Below are positions 44,546-53,384 of a DNA stretch of 64,000 nt, in pieces. The stretch's first letter is position 1, and every line of letters begins with the position of its first letter. This DNA is from Flavobacterium faecale (GTDB taxonomy: Bacteria > Bacteroidota > Bacteroidia > Flavobacteriales > Flavobacteriaceae): positions 3,942,001 through 4,006,000 of the forward strand of contig NZ_CP020918.1 of assembly GCF_003076455.1 (NCBI RefSeq), given 5' to 3'. Below the pieces are notes generated by a model that had not been told where the DNA came from, ran no database searches, and saw nothing but the letters and a program-made list of their open reading frames with translations. The position numbers and the translations under genes were made by a program.

Positions 44546-45712
44546 ATGAAAAAAGTTTTATTTGTGCATGATGGACCAATTTATACTAATGATGATAAAT
44601 CCATTTTTTATGGTGTACATTATAACGATACTTTAATACAGCGCTATTCTTATTTTGGAAATTCCGTAAATTTCTTAATGAGACGTGCCGTAGTAAGCGA
44701 AAAAGATGGACAGAATTTCTCCATTATTAAGCATCCTGCTTTTTCGTTTATTGAAGTCCCAAATTTTAAGTCTATCAAAGCTTATTTTAAGAAAACTGAA
44801 GCAATAGCTATCATTAAAAAAGCAGTAGATGAACACGATGTAATTATTTTGCGTTTACCCAGCGCTATTGGAACAATAGCTTTTGAATACGCTAGCAGCA
44901 TCAATAAACCTATCCTTATAGAAAAAGTAGCTTGTGTGTATGACGCCTTATGGAATTACGATTGGCGAGGGAGATTAATCGCTAGCCAAAAAATGAAAAA
45001 GTACCAAGACATTTTACAGAAGGCTTCTCATACCATCTATGTAACCGACCATTTTTTGCAAAGCAGATATCCTACAGAGGGTAAATCGATAGGATGCTCT
45101 GATGTAATTGTAACTGACTTAGATGATGCTATTCTAAATAAAAGGATAGTTAAAATTGTAAATCTTCCTAAAGTACTAACAATAGGAACTGTCGCGGCCA
45201 TTGATGTTCCATATAAGGGTCAAGCCGATGTAATCCAGGCAATAGCTATTTTAAAGAAACAAAACATTCTCTTTAATTATAAAATCGTAGGTCAAGGAGA
45301 TGCAAGCAGACTAAATAAAATTATTGAACAATGTCAAGTGGCTGATTTAGTGGAAATAGTAGGTCCTTTAAAGTCAGCTCAGGTTTTTGATTTTTTAGAT
45401 ACCATCGATTTATATATACAACCAAGTAAAACAGAAGGATTGCCAAGGGCTGTTATTGAAGCCATGAGCAGAGCTTGTCCCATTTTAGGATCTGATATAG
45501 CTGGAATTCCCGAGTTAATTAATAAAAACTCTTTATTTCAGGCTGGTAATATTTCCGAAATCGTAGAATTTCTGAAACAACTGAACAAAAGTACTTTAGA
45601 ACAATGGGCAAGAGAAAATTTTATAAAAGCTGCAACGTTCAACATGGAAACCTTAAATATTAAAAGAGAAGAATTTTATAAAGAATTTAAAAAAGATTTT
45701 AATTTATTATAA
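44546..45712 (+). CDS. Family 4 (GT-B) glycosyltransferase
   Basis: A 388-residue glycosyltransferase. VLFVHDGPIY opens the acceptor domain. The donor domain shows IGTVAAIDVPYKGQADVI, IVGQGDASRL and PSKTEGLPRAVIEAMSRACP with the E-x7-E pair. It begins after a 238-bp gap that contains a small palindrome, so it may start a new transcript. The next gene begins 4 bp after its stop. Confidence 0.86.
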   Translation: MKKVLFVHDGPIYTNDDKSIFYGVHYNDTLIQRYSYFGNSVNFLMRRAVVSEKDGQNFSIIKHPAFSFIEVPNFKSIKAYFKKTEAIAIIKKAVDEHDVIILRLPSAIGTIAFEYASSINKPILIEKVACVYDALWNYDWRGRLIASQKMKKYQDILQKASHTIYVTDHFLQSRYPTEGKSIGCSDVIVTDLDDAILNKRIVKIVNLPKVLTIGTVAAIDVPYKGQADVIQAIAILKKQNILFNYKIVGQGDASRLNKIIEQCQVADLVEIVGPLKSAQVFDFLDTIDLYIQPSKTEGLPRAVIEAMSRACPILGSDIAGIPELINKNSLFQAGNISEIVEFLKQLNKSTLEQWARENFIKAATFNMETLNIKREEFYKEFKKDFNLL

Positions 45713-45716
45713 AATA

Positions 45717-46835
45717 ATGAAAAAGAAAGTTCTTTTTACCGCTTCTATAGCCAAGCATTTATTAAGATTTCATTTACCCTATTTAAAATGGTTTAAAGAG
45801 GAAGGTTATGAAGTACATATTGCGTGTGAAGGCGATGAAGAAGTCCCGTTTACAGACAAAAAATGGATGGTTCCTTTCGTAAGAAGTCCTTTTTCTATCG
45901 GACATATCACATCTTTCAAAATTTTAAAAGGAATAATTGAACGTGAACAATATAGTTTAATTCATTGTCATACACCAATGGCAAGTATCGTGACTAGAAT
46001 CGCTTCAAAAGACGCGAGAAAAACAGGCACTAAAGTAGTATATACTGCTCATGGCTTTCATTTTTATAATGGAGCTCCTCTTTTAAACTGGCTAACCTAT
46101 TATCCAATAGAAATTTTTACAAGTGTTTATGCAGATGCAATCATAACAATCAATAAGGAAGATTATGAGCGTATAAGTAAGAAAGGAAATAAAAAAACAA
46201 ACTATTTTTTGATTCCAGGCATAGGTGTAGATAATAAAAGATTTAATCTCATAAGCAAGGACGAAAAAAATAAACTAAGAGAAGAAAAAGGCTTTAGTCA
46301 ACAAGAGTTTATAGCCATTTACGCCGCTGAGTTTATTAGCAGAAAGAATCATCAATTTCTAATTGAAGCGATAGCGGATCATAAAGAAGAACTTTCGAAC
46401 CTTAAAATTTTATTTTGCGGTAGAGGCAAATTGAAGAATCAAATGGAAGTCTTGGTCAAAGAGAAAAATTTAGAATCCATAGTTCAATTTATGGGTTTTA
46501 GAAACGATATTGATGAAATCTTTAAAATGTCGGATTTAGGAATTTCTTCAAGCAAACAAGAAGGACTTCCCATAAATCTTGTAGAGGAAATGATGTGTGG
46601 ATTACCTATTCTAACTTCAAAAGGGAGAGGTCATAACGATTTGGTCATTGATGGCAAAAGCGGTTATTTATTTGAACAAGGAAATAAAAAAGAATTTATA
46701 AATTTCCTTAAGCATCTGTATGATAATCCAGAATTGAGGGAGAAAATGGGTGAAAATGCATTTGCTGTTTCCCACAAATTTGAAATTACCAATTCTCTTA
46801 AAGAGATGGCAATAATTTATAAAAAATTTATATAA
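45717..46835 (+). CDS. Family 4 (GT-B) glycosyltransferase (EpsD-like)
   Basis: A 372-residue glycosyltransferase. VLFTASIAKHLLRFHLPYLKW and IHCHTPMASIVTRIA, plus YTAHGFHFYNG, are typical of the EpsD/CapJ-like branch. The donor domain has IYAAEFISRKNHQFLIEAI, LFCGRGKLKNQM and SSSKQEGLPINLVEEMMCG. Such enzymes often use UDP-HexNAc donors. A 136-bp gap separates it from the acyl cassette. Confidence 0.88.
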   Translation: MKKKVLFTASIAKHLLRFHLPYLKWFKEEGYEVHIACEGDEEVPFTDKKWMVPFVRSPFSIGHITSFKILKGIIEREQYSLIHCHTPMASIVTRIASKDARKTGTKVVYTAHGFHFYNGAPLLNWLTYYPIEIFTSVYADAIITINKEDYERISKKGNKKTNYFLIPGIGVDNKRFNLISKDEKNKLREEKGFSQQEFIAIYAAEFISRKNHQFLIEAIADHKEELSNLKILFCGRGKLKNQMEVLVKEKNLESIVQFMGFRNDIDEIFKMSDLGISSSKQEGLPINLVEEMMCGLPILTSKGRGHNDLVIDGKSGYLFEQGNKKEFINFLKHLYDNPELREKMGENAFAVSHKFEITNSLKEMAIIYKKFI

Positions 46836-46971
46836 ATAAAATTAGAGACTTAAGGTATCTGTAACCTTATTTAACTACTTTTTTTAAAATAAAAGTGAAA
46901 TTTTATTTTAAAAAACCAATCTTAATAAAGTAAAACCCTTATTTAAAAACATAATAATATAAATAAAAAAC

Positions 46972-47202
46972 ATGGAAGCAAAATTTTTAGAAATGATTTC
47001 AGAAGTATTTGAACTAGAAGATAAAACTATAGCAATGAGAGATACCTTTCGTGATTATGACGAATGGGATTCCTTAACAAGGCTTTCGTTAATTGCTGAA
47101 ATTGACGATGTTTATGATACTGTCATTGAAGAGGACACATTCAAACACTTAACTACATTAGGTGATCTATTTACCGAAATTCAAAAAAGAATAAACTCTT
47201 AA
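46972..47202 (+). CDS. Acyl carrier protein
   Basis: A 76-residue carrier protein. The phosphopantetheine attachment site is Ser34 in EWDSLTRLSLI, with the usual Asp-Ser-Leu core. It is acidic and helical and lacks the exact sequence of the housekeeping AcpP, so it is likely dedicated to this pathway. It starts a four-gene block with KAS III, a ketoreductase and a metallo-hydrolase. Confidence 0.9.
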   Translation: MEAKFLEMISEVFELEDKTIAMRDTFRDYDEWDSLTRLSLIAEIDDVYDTVIEEDTFKHLTTLGDLFTEIQKRINS

Positions 47203-47213
47203 ATTGCAATCAA

Positions 47214-48272
47214 ATGGCAACACTTTCCTTTAAAAACATAGGTATTTCAGGAATATCAGCAGCAGTACCAAAAAACACTATTGATAATTATGCCTACACA
47301 GAATTTTTCCCAAAAGAAGATGTTAAAGCTATTGTAGACAAAGTAGGCATTAAAGAACGACGATTTGCTACAGAAGGAATGTGCGCATCTGATTTGTGTT
47401 TTTCTGCGGCAGAACAATTAATTAGCGACTTACAAATAAACAAAGATGAGATTGATTTGCTAGTTTTTGTATCACAAACTCCTGATTATCGTATGCCTGC
47501 AACATCCATTATTTTACAACATCAATTGGGTTTAGGGAAACACACCGCTGCTTTTGATATTAGTTTAGGTTGTTCCGCATTTATTTACGGTTTATCTATA
47601 GTTTATGGATTAATGCAAAGTGGTGGTTTTCGAAAAGCATTACTGTTGGATGGTGAAACCCGATCTAAAGTCTATTCACCAAAAGACAGGAAGACCGCAT
47701 TTCTTTTTGGAGATGGTGGCGTTGCTGCTATTATCGAACAGAATGAAAAATTTGGTAAAAGCTTTTTTTCTTTAAATTCTGATGGATCAAAAGCTGATTT
47801 AATAAAAATGGACGCAGGCGGTTATCGAAATCCCTCTACAACAGAAACAACTACGGAAAAGGTAGTAGATGAGCATGGAAATATTAGAACCGATGAACAC
47901 GGCTACATGAATGGTGCCGATGTATTTAATTTTGTTTTGAAAGAAATTCCTAAAAATTTTAAATCGGTTTTGGAACAATCTAATAATACGAATGAATCAA
48001 TTGATTTTAATATCTTTCATCAAGCCAACGATTATATGAACAATTACTTGGCAAAGAAATTAAAATTAGAGGAAAAAAAAGTTCCTTCAAGTATCGCTCA
48101 ATTTGGGAATACCTCATCGGTATCAATTCCATTAACTATCGTGAGCCAACTACAAAATCAATTACAAGGTTCGAAAAAGTTAATGTTATGCGGCTTTGGA
48201 GTAGGAATGTCTTGGGCTACCGCCCAAATTAATTTAGTAGATTGTAAAATTAGTAATATAGTAGAAATTTAA
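47214..48272 (+). CDS. 3-oxoacyl-ACP synthase III-like enzyme (KAS III)
   Basis: A 352-residue thiolase-fold condensing enzyme. The catalytic triad is visible: Cys120 in DISLGCSAFIYG, His269 in NIFHQAND and Asn299 in QFGNTSSVS. FGDGGVAAIIE is the usual loop. KAS III enzymes join acetyl-CoA (or another acyl-CoA) to malonyl-ACP. It is 11 bp after the ACP gene and overlaps the reductase gene by 1 bp. The context inside a glycan locus suggests it builds an acyl group for the sugar, not membrane lipid. Confidence 0.92.
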   Translation: MATLSFKNIGISGISAAVPKNTIDNYAYTEFFPKEDVKAIVDKVGIKERRFATEGMCASDLCFSAAEQLISDLQINKDEIDLLVFVSQTPDYRMPATSIILQHQLGLGKHTAAFDISLGCSAFIYGLSIVYGLMQSGGFRKALLLDGETRSKVYSPKDRKTAFLFGDGGVAAIIEQNEKFGKSFFSLNSDGSKADLIKMDAGGYRNPSTTETTTEKVVDEHGNIRTDEHGYMNGADVFNFVLKEIPKNFKSVLEQSNNTNESIDFNIFHQANDYMNNYLAKKLKLEEKKVPSSIAQFGNTSSVSIPLTIVSQLQNQLQGSKKLMLCGFGVGMSWATAQINLVDCKISNIVEI

Positions 48273-49033
48273 TGAAAAGTAACCCTTTTAGCCTTTCTGG
48301 AAAAAAGTTAGTAATTACAGGTGCTTCATCTGGTATTGGACAACAATGTGCGATTACGGCAAATGCTTTAGGTGCCTTCGTAATTCTCATAGGACGTTCG
48401 CAAGAGCGATTAGAAAAAACAGCTTGCCTGTTAAGTAATATGGATTATTTGATACTAGCAACTGATATTACTGATTATGAAACTACTACAACTCGTCTAG
48501 AAGAATCAATTAAAAACATGAAAATTGATGGCATCATTCACGCAGCAGGAATTTCTACTACTCTACCCCTACGCAACATTACACCACAAAAACTACAACC
48601 CTATTTTGAGACCAATGTTTTTGCAGCAATAAACATTACCAAGTTGTTAACCAAAGTAAAGTTTGCTCATCCACAAGGAATGAGTATTGTATTTATTTCT
48701 TCTGTTATGGGAATAGTTGGTGAATTAGGAAAAACAATCTACAGCCTAACAAAGGGAGCACTTGTAGCAGGAACAAAATCATTAGCTCTAGAATTGGCCA
48801 GTAAAAAAATTAGAGTGAATTGTGTGTTACCAGGCGTAGTCGAAACGCCAATGAGTGCAAGTGCCGTTTATTCACAAGATACGGAAGCGTATGACAAAAT
48901 AAAAAGTTTCCATCCTATTGGATTAGGAAAACCCGAAGATGTAGCGAATGCCTGTGCTTTTTTAGTTAGTGATGGCTCCCGCTGGATTACAGGAACTAAT
49001 TTAATAGTTGACGGTGGCTATACAGCCAGATAA
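48272..49033 (+). CDS. SDR ketoreductase (FabG-like)
   Basis: A 253-residue short-chain dehydrogenase. The NADP motif is TGASSGIG (17-24). The catalytic residues are Ser143/144 in FISSVMG, Tyr157 and Lys161 in YSLTKGALVAG. The C-terminus has FLVSDGSRWITGTNLIVDGGY. In this block it would reduce the 3-oxoacyl-ACP to 3-hydroxyacyl-ACP. No dehydratase or enoyl reductase gene follows. Confidence 0.9.
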   Translation: MKSNPFSLSGKKLVITGASSGIGQQCAITANALGAFVILIGRSQERLEKTACLLSNMDYLILATDITDYETTTTRLEESIKNMKIDGIIHAAGISTTLPLRNITPQKLQPYFETNVFAAINITKLLTKVKFAHPQGMSIVFISSVMGIVGELGKTIYSLTKGALVAGTKSLALELASKKIRVNCVLPGVVETPMSASAVYSQDTEAYDKIKSFHPIGLGKPEDVANACAFLVSDGSRWITGTNLIVDGGYTAR

Positions 49034-49086
49034 AAATCATTAACATTCTTCATAGAAGCGCAAGCAATTATCATTATATACATCAT

Positions 49087-49713
49087 ATGTTAATAAAAAT
49101 CCATGCGGTAACCAACAAACATTTTAAAGCCAACACCTACATAATAAAAAGTATTGACAATGAAACTGCTTGTTATTTAATTGATATAGGGAATTATGAT
49201 GGTGTAATGAATATATTAGAAAATAATCAATACATAAAAGGTGTTTTTTTGACTCATGCACATTATGACCATATTTGCGGAATCAATGAAATCGTAAATC
49301 AATTCCCAGAATGCACCATTTTTTGTTCGAAATATACCAAGGAAGCACTACAAGACAGTAAAGTGAATTTATCTTTTTATCACAATACTCCTGTCACTTA
49401 TAAAGGAAACAATATAAGAATTCTCACTGAAGAAGATACTTGTGACCTATTTGTCGATGTTAAGATTACAACATTAGAAACTCCTGGCCACAATGAAGGA
49501 AGCCTAACCTTTAAAATTGAGCAAGCGATTTTTTCAGGCGATTCCTTAATTCCTGAAACAGCTGTAATTACCAAATTAAAAAGTGGCAATAAAGCTGATG
49601 CAAAAAAGAGCATTATAAAAATACGAGACAATGCAAGTAAAAATGATGTCATCTATCCAGGACACGGAAATTTTTTTGAGGCTAATAAAATAAATTGGAA
49701 CTTTTATCTATAG
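49087..49713 (+). CDS. MBL-fold metallo-hydrolase
   Basis: A 208-residue metallo-beta-lactamase-fold protein with LTHAHYDHICG (His57, His59, Asp61, His62), TPGHNEGSL, IFSGDSL and YPGHG, a full two-metal site. This fold includes thioesterases and glyoxalase II. Its position after the ACP, KAS III and reductase genes suggests a thioester or ester hydrolase acting on the acyl product, but this is inference. Confidence 0.85.
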   Translation: MLIKIHAVTNKHFKANTYIIKSIDNETACYLIDIGNYDGVMNILENNQYIKGVFLTHAHYDHICGINEIVNQFPECTIFCSKYTKEALQDSKVNLSFYHNTPVTYKGNNIRILTEEDTCDLFVDVKITTLETPGHNEGSLTFKIEQAIFSGDSLIPETAVITKLKSGNKADAKKSIIKIRDNASKNDVIYPGHGNFFEANKINWNFYL

Positions 49714-49868
49714 TTTATTCAATAATTGATAAAAGACTACAACCATTTGTAGTTAAAGCTATTTAACAAAAACTAACCTCCATTCTAAAGTCAAATATTT
49801 GAATAAAAAGTAAACAGCATTTTTTTTTCAAATCACAAAATTTAGTTTTAAAGAACAAATACAGTACA

Positions 49869-50516
49869 ATGAAAAACATAATTATTATTGGCTGCGGTTC
49901 CCATGCCTCAGAACTTGTTGATTATATTGAATATATAAACAATCATTCCACCACCAAGCAATTCAATATTAAAGGTATGATTGATAATACAAATACTCAT
50001 TACCTGCACTATAATTACAATTATACATTTTTAGGAAATATTGATGATCACCTAGTTGATTTTGATGTTTATTATCTACTTGGTATAGGAAATGTTTCGA
50101 TTAGAAATAAGGTTTTGGAAGAATTTAAATCTAAAAACGCAAAATTCACAGGTATCATACATCCAACCGCATTAATTTCAAAATCAGCTGAAATAGGTGA
50201 AGGTACAATCATATCTCACAATGTTTCAGTAGGACCTAAAGCAAAAATCGGTTCATTTAATGTTATTAATTCTAGATGTACAATAGGCCATGATACCAGA
50301 ATTGGTGATAGTAATTTTCTAAGTCCTCAGGTAGTATTAGGTGGATATGCAAAGATTGGGAATTCAAATTTTTTAGGTACAAACAGCTGTTTACTCCCTG
50401 AAATCGAAATTGAAAATAATAATAAAATAATGGCCGGTATGACTATCACCAGCAAAGTAAATAACGATGAAACGGTATTCTTTAGGTATAAGGAAAAGCT
50501 TATTATTAGACAGTAA
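49869..50516 (+). CDS. NeuD/PglD-like sugar O/N-acyltransferase
   Basis: A 215-residue enzyme with an N-terminal Rossmann-like domain (IIIGCGSHASELVDYIEY) and a C-terminal left-handed beta-helix (repeats such as ISKSAEIGEGTIISHNVSVG and AKIGSFNVINSRCTIGHD). PglD acetylates the 4-amino group of UDP-4-amino sugars with acetyl-CoA, using His and Glu in the helix; HDTRIGDSN is the corresponding region. Between the acyl cassette and the PglC/E/F-like genes, it is the best candidate for transferring either acetyl or the cassette-made acyl group. Confidence 0.85.
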   Translation: MKNIIIIGCGSHASELVDYIEYINNHSTTKQFNIKGMIDNTNTHYLHYNYNYTFLGNIDDHLVDFDVYYLLGIGNVSIRNKVLEEFKSKNAKFTGIIHPTALISKSAEIGEGTIISHNVSVGPKAKIGSFNVINSRCTIGHDTRIGDSNFLSPQVVLGGYAKIGNSNFLGTNSCLLPEIEIENNNKIMAGMTITSKVNNDETVFFRYKEKLIIRQ

Positions 50517-50666
50517 AAACTTCTAAATATGCAAATGAAATAAAATTAGAAATAGTACCTAATTTAATATTATTTATCCTGCCCAACTTCAAATATTCAT
50601 CAACTTAAAAACAGAAGTCAAACAAACTTAATTAACTGACATTAAGATTGATTAATTATAAAATTT

Positions 50667-51392
50667 ATGAAAAAAACTGCAACTAATAGTATCTATTTTA
50701 TGTTAAAAAGGTCTTTTGATTTACTAGTGTCGCTATTGGGAATAATAGCCCTTTCTCCACTATTAATTATCATTATATTGATCCTTAAGTTTAGTGGTGA
50801 AGGCGAGATATTTTACTTGCAAGAGCGCATGGGGCTCAATAAAAAGCCTTTTCATATTTATAAATTTGCAACAATGCTTAAAAATAGTCCAAATCTGGGC
50901 AATAAGACTTTGACCGTAAGAAATGACCCGAGAATTACAAAGACAGGTCAGTTTTTACGAATGACTAAAATCAATGAATTACCTCAGATCATAAACGTAA
51001 TCAAAGGAGATATGTCGCTTGTAGGTCCAAGGCCGTTACTATCAAAAAGTTTTGAAAAATATGCTCCAGAAGTACAAAGTGTTATTTACAAAAATAGACC
51101 CGGTATAACAGGACTTGGTTCTCTGGTTTTCAGAGATGAGGAGCTATTGGTAACAATGTATAAGGAGCTGGGCAATGATCCCGTAGAATATTACAAAACC
51201 AATATTTTTCCACATAAAGGAGCACTTGAGGTATGGTATTATAACAATTGTTGTGTATTGATAGATCTCAAAATACTTTTTTTAACATTTTGGTCCTTGG
51301 TCAATCCTAAATCTCAATTAGTGTACATAATATTAAAAAATCTACCAATCAAGCCTACTTCATTAACTGTTGCAGGACTTAAAAACCTATAA
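50667..51392 (+). CDS. Undecaprenyl-phosphate sugar-1-phosphate transferase (PglC-like), copy 1
   Basis: A 241-residue monotopic bacterial sugar transferase. A re-entrant hydrophobic segment near 15-38 (LLVSLLGIIALSPLLIIII) is followed by FYLQERMG, the Lys/Arg patch and NELPQIINVIKGDMSLVGPRPLL, then RPGITGLGSL. It lacks the N-terminal multi-helix domain of WcaJ-type enzymes. It would begin glycan synthesis by transferring phospho-diNAcBac or similar sugar to undecaprenyl phosphate. A similar gene lies at 54601-55272. Confidence 0.92.
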   Translation: MKKTATNSIYFMLKRSFDLLVSLLGIIALSPLLIIIILILKFSGEGEIFYLQERMGLNKKPFHIYKFATMLKNSPNLGNKTLTVRNDPRITKTGQFLRMTKINELPQIINVIKGDMSLVGPRPLLSKSFEKYAPEVQSVIYKNRPGITGLGSLVFRDEELLVTMYKELGNDPVEYYKTNIFPHKGALEVWYYNNCCVLIDLKILFLTFWSLVNPKSQLVYIILKNLPIKPTSLTVAGLKNL

Positions 51393-51468
51393 AAAATTAA
51401 AAATAAACTTCTATCAGTAAAATATTAGAATACTTGTTTGCTGATAGTATTTTATACTGTTAATCATT

Positions 51469-52176
51469 ATGGACCAAATAAAAAACAAAAACTATAAAAT
51501 GTTTGTAGCTTATAGTCTAATAGGAATTGTACTTTTCTTAGTTTGTTCAACAAGCTATATCCCAAAAAAATTAATTAATTCTATAGAAATAAAATTCAAA
51601 CCTATCGCTACCAGTACATTACACTCTTCCAGATTGTACTATGTATACGTGCTAGGTGCAGGGGCATCTGCAGACAGTAGACTTCCCCCCACTATGAACT
51701 TATCCTCCACTACCCTAACCCGCTTAGTTGAAGGAATAAGAATATACAATAGGTTACCACATGTTATTTTGGTGACGTCAGCAGCCATGAAAGGGCGAAG
51801 AATAAGTCAGGCTGAATTAAGTAAAGAAGCAGCAGTTTCACTGGGAGTAAAAAAACAAAATATTTTAATGTTGGAAACACCAACCTCAACTTTGGAGGAA
51901 GCCATGGCCTTCAAGCACAGATTTGGTACCAAAAAAAACATAATTCTGGTTACAAGTGCTATGCATATGCCAAGAGCTGTTGAAATATTTTCTGATCAAG
52001 GTATTAAAGTAATACCCGCACCTACCGACTATTTATACAAGGAGTTTGGCTCTATTCAAAGTGGTATAACATTTCCGTCTTTTAACTCAATAAATTTATT
52101 AACCATTTACCAAACTACAGTACTCAAACACCTGTATTATAAATGGATTAAAAAACCTAAAGACACAATATCTTAA
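51469..52176 (+). CDS. YdcF/ElyC-family (DUF218) protein
   Basis: A 235-residue protein with one N-terminal membrane helix (about 12-32) and a DUF218 domain: YYVYVLGAGASADSRLPP, RLVEGIRIYNRLPHV, SKEAAVSLGV, ETPTSTLEEAM and TSAMHMPRAVEIF. Family members such as ElyC affect undecaprenyl-phosphate use in the envelope. The active domain is probably periplasmic. Role in this locus not known. Confidence 0.82.
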   Translation: MDQIKNKNYKMFVAYSLIGIVLFLVCSTSYIPKKLINSIEIKFKPIATSTLHSSRLYYVYVLGAGASADSRLPPTMNLSSTTLTRLVEGIRIYNRLPHVILVTSAAMKGRRISQAELSKEAAVSLGVKKQNILMLETPTSTLEEAMAFKHRFGTKKNIILVTSAMHMPRAVEIFSDQGIKVIPAPTDYLYKEFGSIQSGITFPSFNSINLLTIYQTTVLKHLYYKWIKKPKDTIS

Positions 52177-52220
52177 TAGACATTAAAAAAACTTTCCATT
52201 CACATTTTAATTTACAATTT

Positions 52221-53372
52221 ATGATCCCATTATCAGTCCCTTTCCTAAATGGAAACGAGTGGAAGTATGTTAAAGATTGTCTCGACACGGGCTGGATTTC
52301 ATCTGCCGGTTCCTACGTTAATCAATTTGAACAACAAGTAGCACATTATGCTGGAGCCAAATACGGAATTGCTTGTATGAACGGTACCGTAGGTTTGCAT
52401 ATCGCTCAAATTCTTTCTGGAGTAACAGCTGACGACCACGTTATTGCGCCCAATATTACTTTTATTGCCACATTAAATGCAATCAAATACACTGGAGCTT
52501 CCCCTATCTTAATTGATGTAGATCCTAAAAATTGGCAAATGGATTTGGACCTTTTAGATGCTTATTTAGGAGACAATACAATTGAAAAAGAAGTAGACGG
52601 TATATTGTATTCATTTCATAAATCTACTAACAAATGTATTAAAGCAATTATGCCTGTTCACGTTTTAGGAAATATTGGTGATATGAATCGCTTACAAGAA
52701 ATTGCCACTGCCTTTCACCTTGACGTCATTGAAGACAGCACAGAAGCTCTTGGAACATTATTCCAAGGAAAACATGCTGGAAGTTTTGGGAAATTTGGTG
52801 TTTTTAGTTTCAACGGTAACAAAATTATCTCTACCGGTGGCGGTGGTGTTATAGTTACAGATGATGAAGAACTTGCCAAAAAAGCAAAACATTTAACAAC
52901 GCAAGCAAAAGCTAGTGCGATGGAATACCTTCATGACGAAATAGGATATAACTATAGATTAGTAAATGTTTTAGCAGCAATTGGCGTTGCGCAAATGGAA
53001 GAATTCCCAACACTTTTAGAAAATAAGAAGAGAATGGATAGCTATTACCGTTCTCAACTTTCGGCAGTTGGTGATATAGAATTTCAATATGTTTCACCTG
53101 ATGTGGAAGCCAATTGCTGGTTATTCACTTTTAGAACGAAACACATGCGAGAACTCTTAGCATACCTCAACGAAAACGGAGTACAATCGCGTCCATTTTG
53201 GGTACCGATGAATCAATTAGAAATGTTCAAAGAAGACATTTACGTATCTACCGATGACCATTCTAATCAAGTTTATCAAACCTCTATTAGTATTCCAAGT
53301 TCGGCAGGAATCTCTTTATCCCAAATGGAAACAGTAGTACAAACAATTAAGGCATTCTATACAACACACTAA
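52221..53372 (+). CDS. DegT-family aminotransferase (PglE/LegC-like)
   Basis: A 383-residue PLP enzyme of the DegT/DnrJ/EryC1 family. The PLP lysine is Lys201 in FSFNGNKIISTGGGG. PLSVPFLNGNEWKYV, ACMNGTVGLHIA and EDSTEALGT mark the LegC/PglE branch, which aminates UDP-4-keto-6-deoxy-HexNAc at C4. Next to the 4,6-dehydratase, it would give UDP-4-amino-4,6-dideoxy-GlcNAc. The dehydratase gene starts 12 bp downstream. Confidence 0.9.
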   Translation: MIPLSVPFLNGNEWKYVKDCLDTGWISSAGSYVNQFEQQVAHYAGAKYGIACMNGTVGLHIAQILSGVTADDHVIAPNITFIATLNAIKYTGASPILIDVDPKNWQMDLDLLDAYLGDNTIEKEVDGILYSFHKSTNKCIKAIMPVHVLGNIGDMNRLQEIATAFHLDVIEDSTEALGTLFQGKHAGSFGKFGVFSFNGNKIISTGGGGVIVTDDEELAKKAKHLTTQAKASAMEYLHDEIGYNYRLVNVLAAIGVAQMEEFPTLLENKKRMDSYYRSQLSAVGDIEFQYVSPDVEANCWLFTFRTKHMRELLAYLNENGVQSRPFWVPMNQLEMFKEDIYVSTDDHSNQVYQTSISIPSSAGISLSQMETVVQTIKAFYTTH

Positions 53373-53384
53373 ACTTTATAAAAA

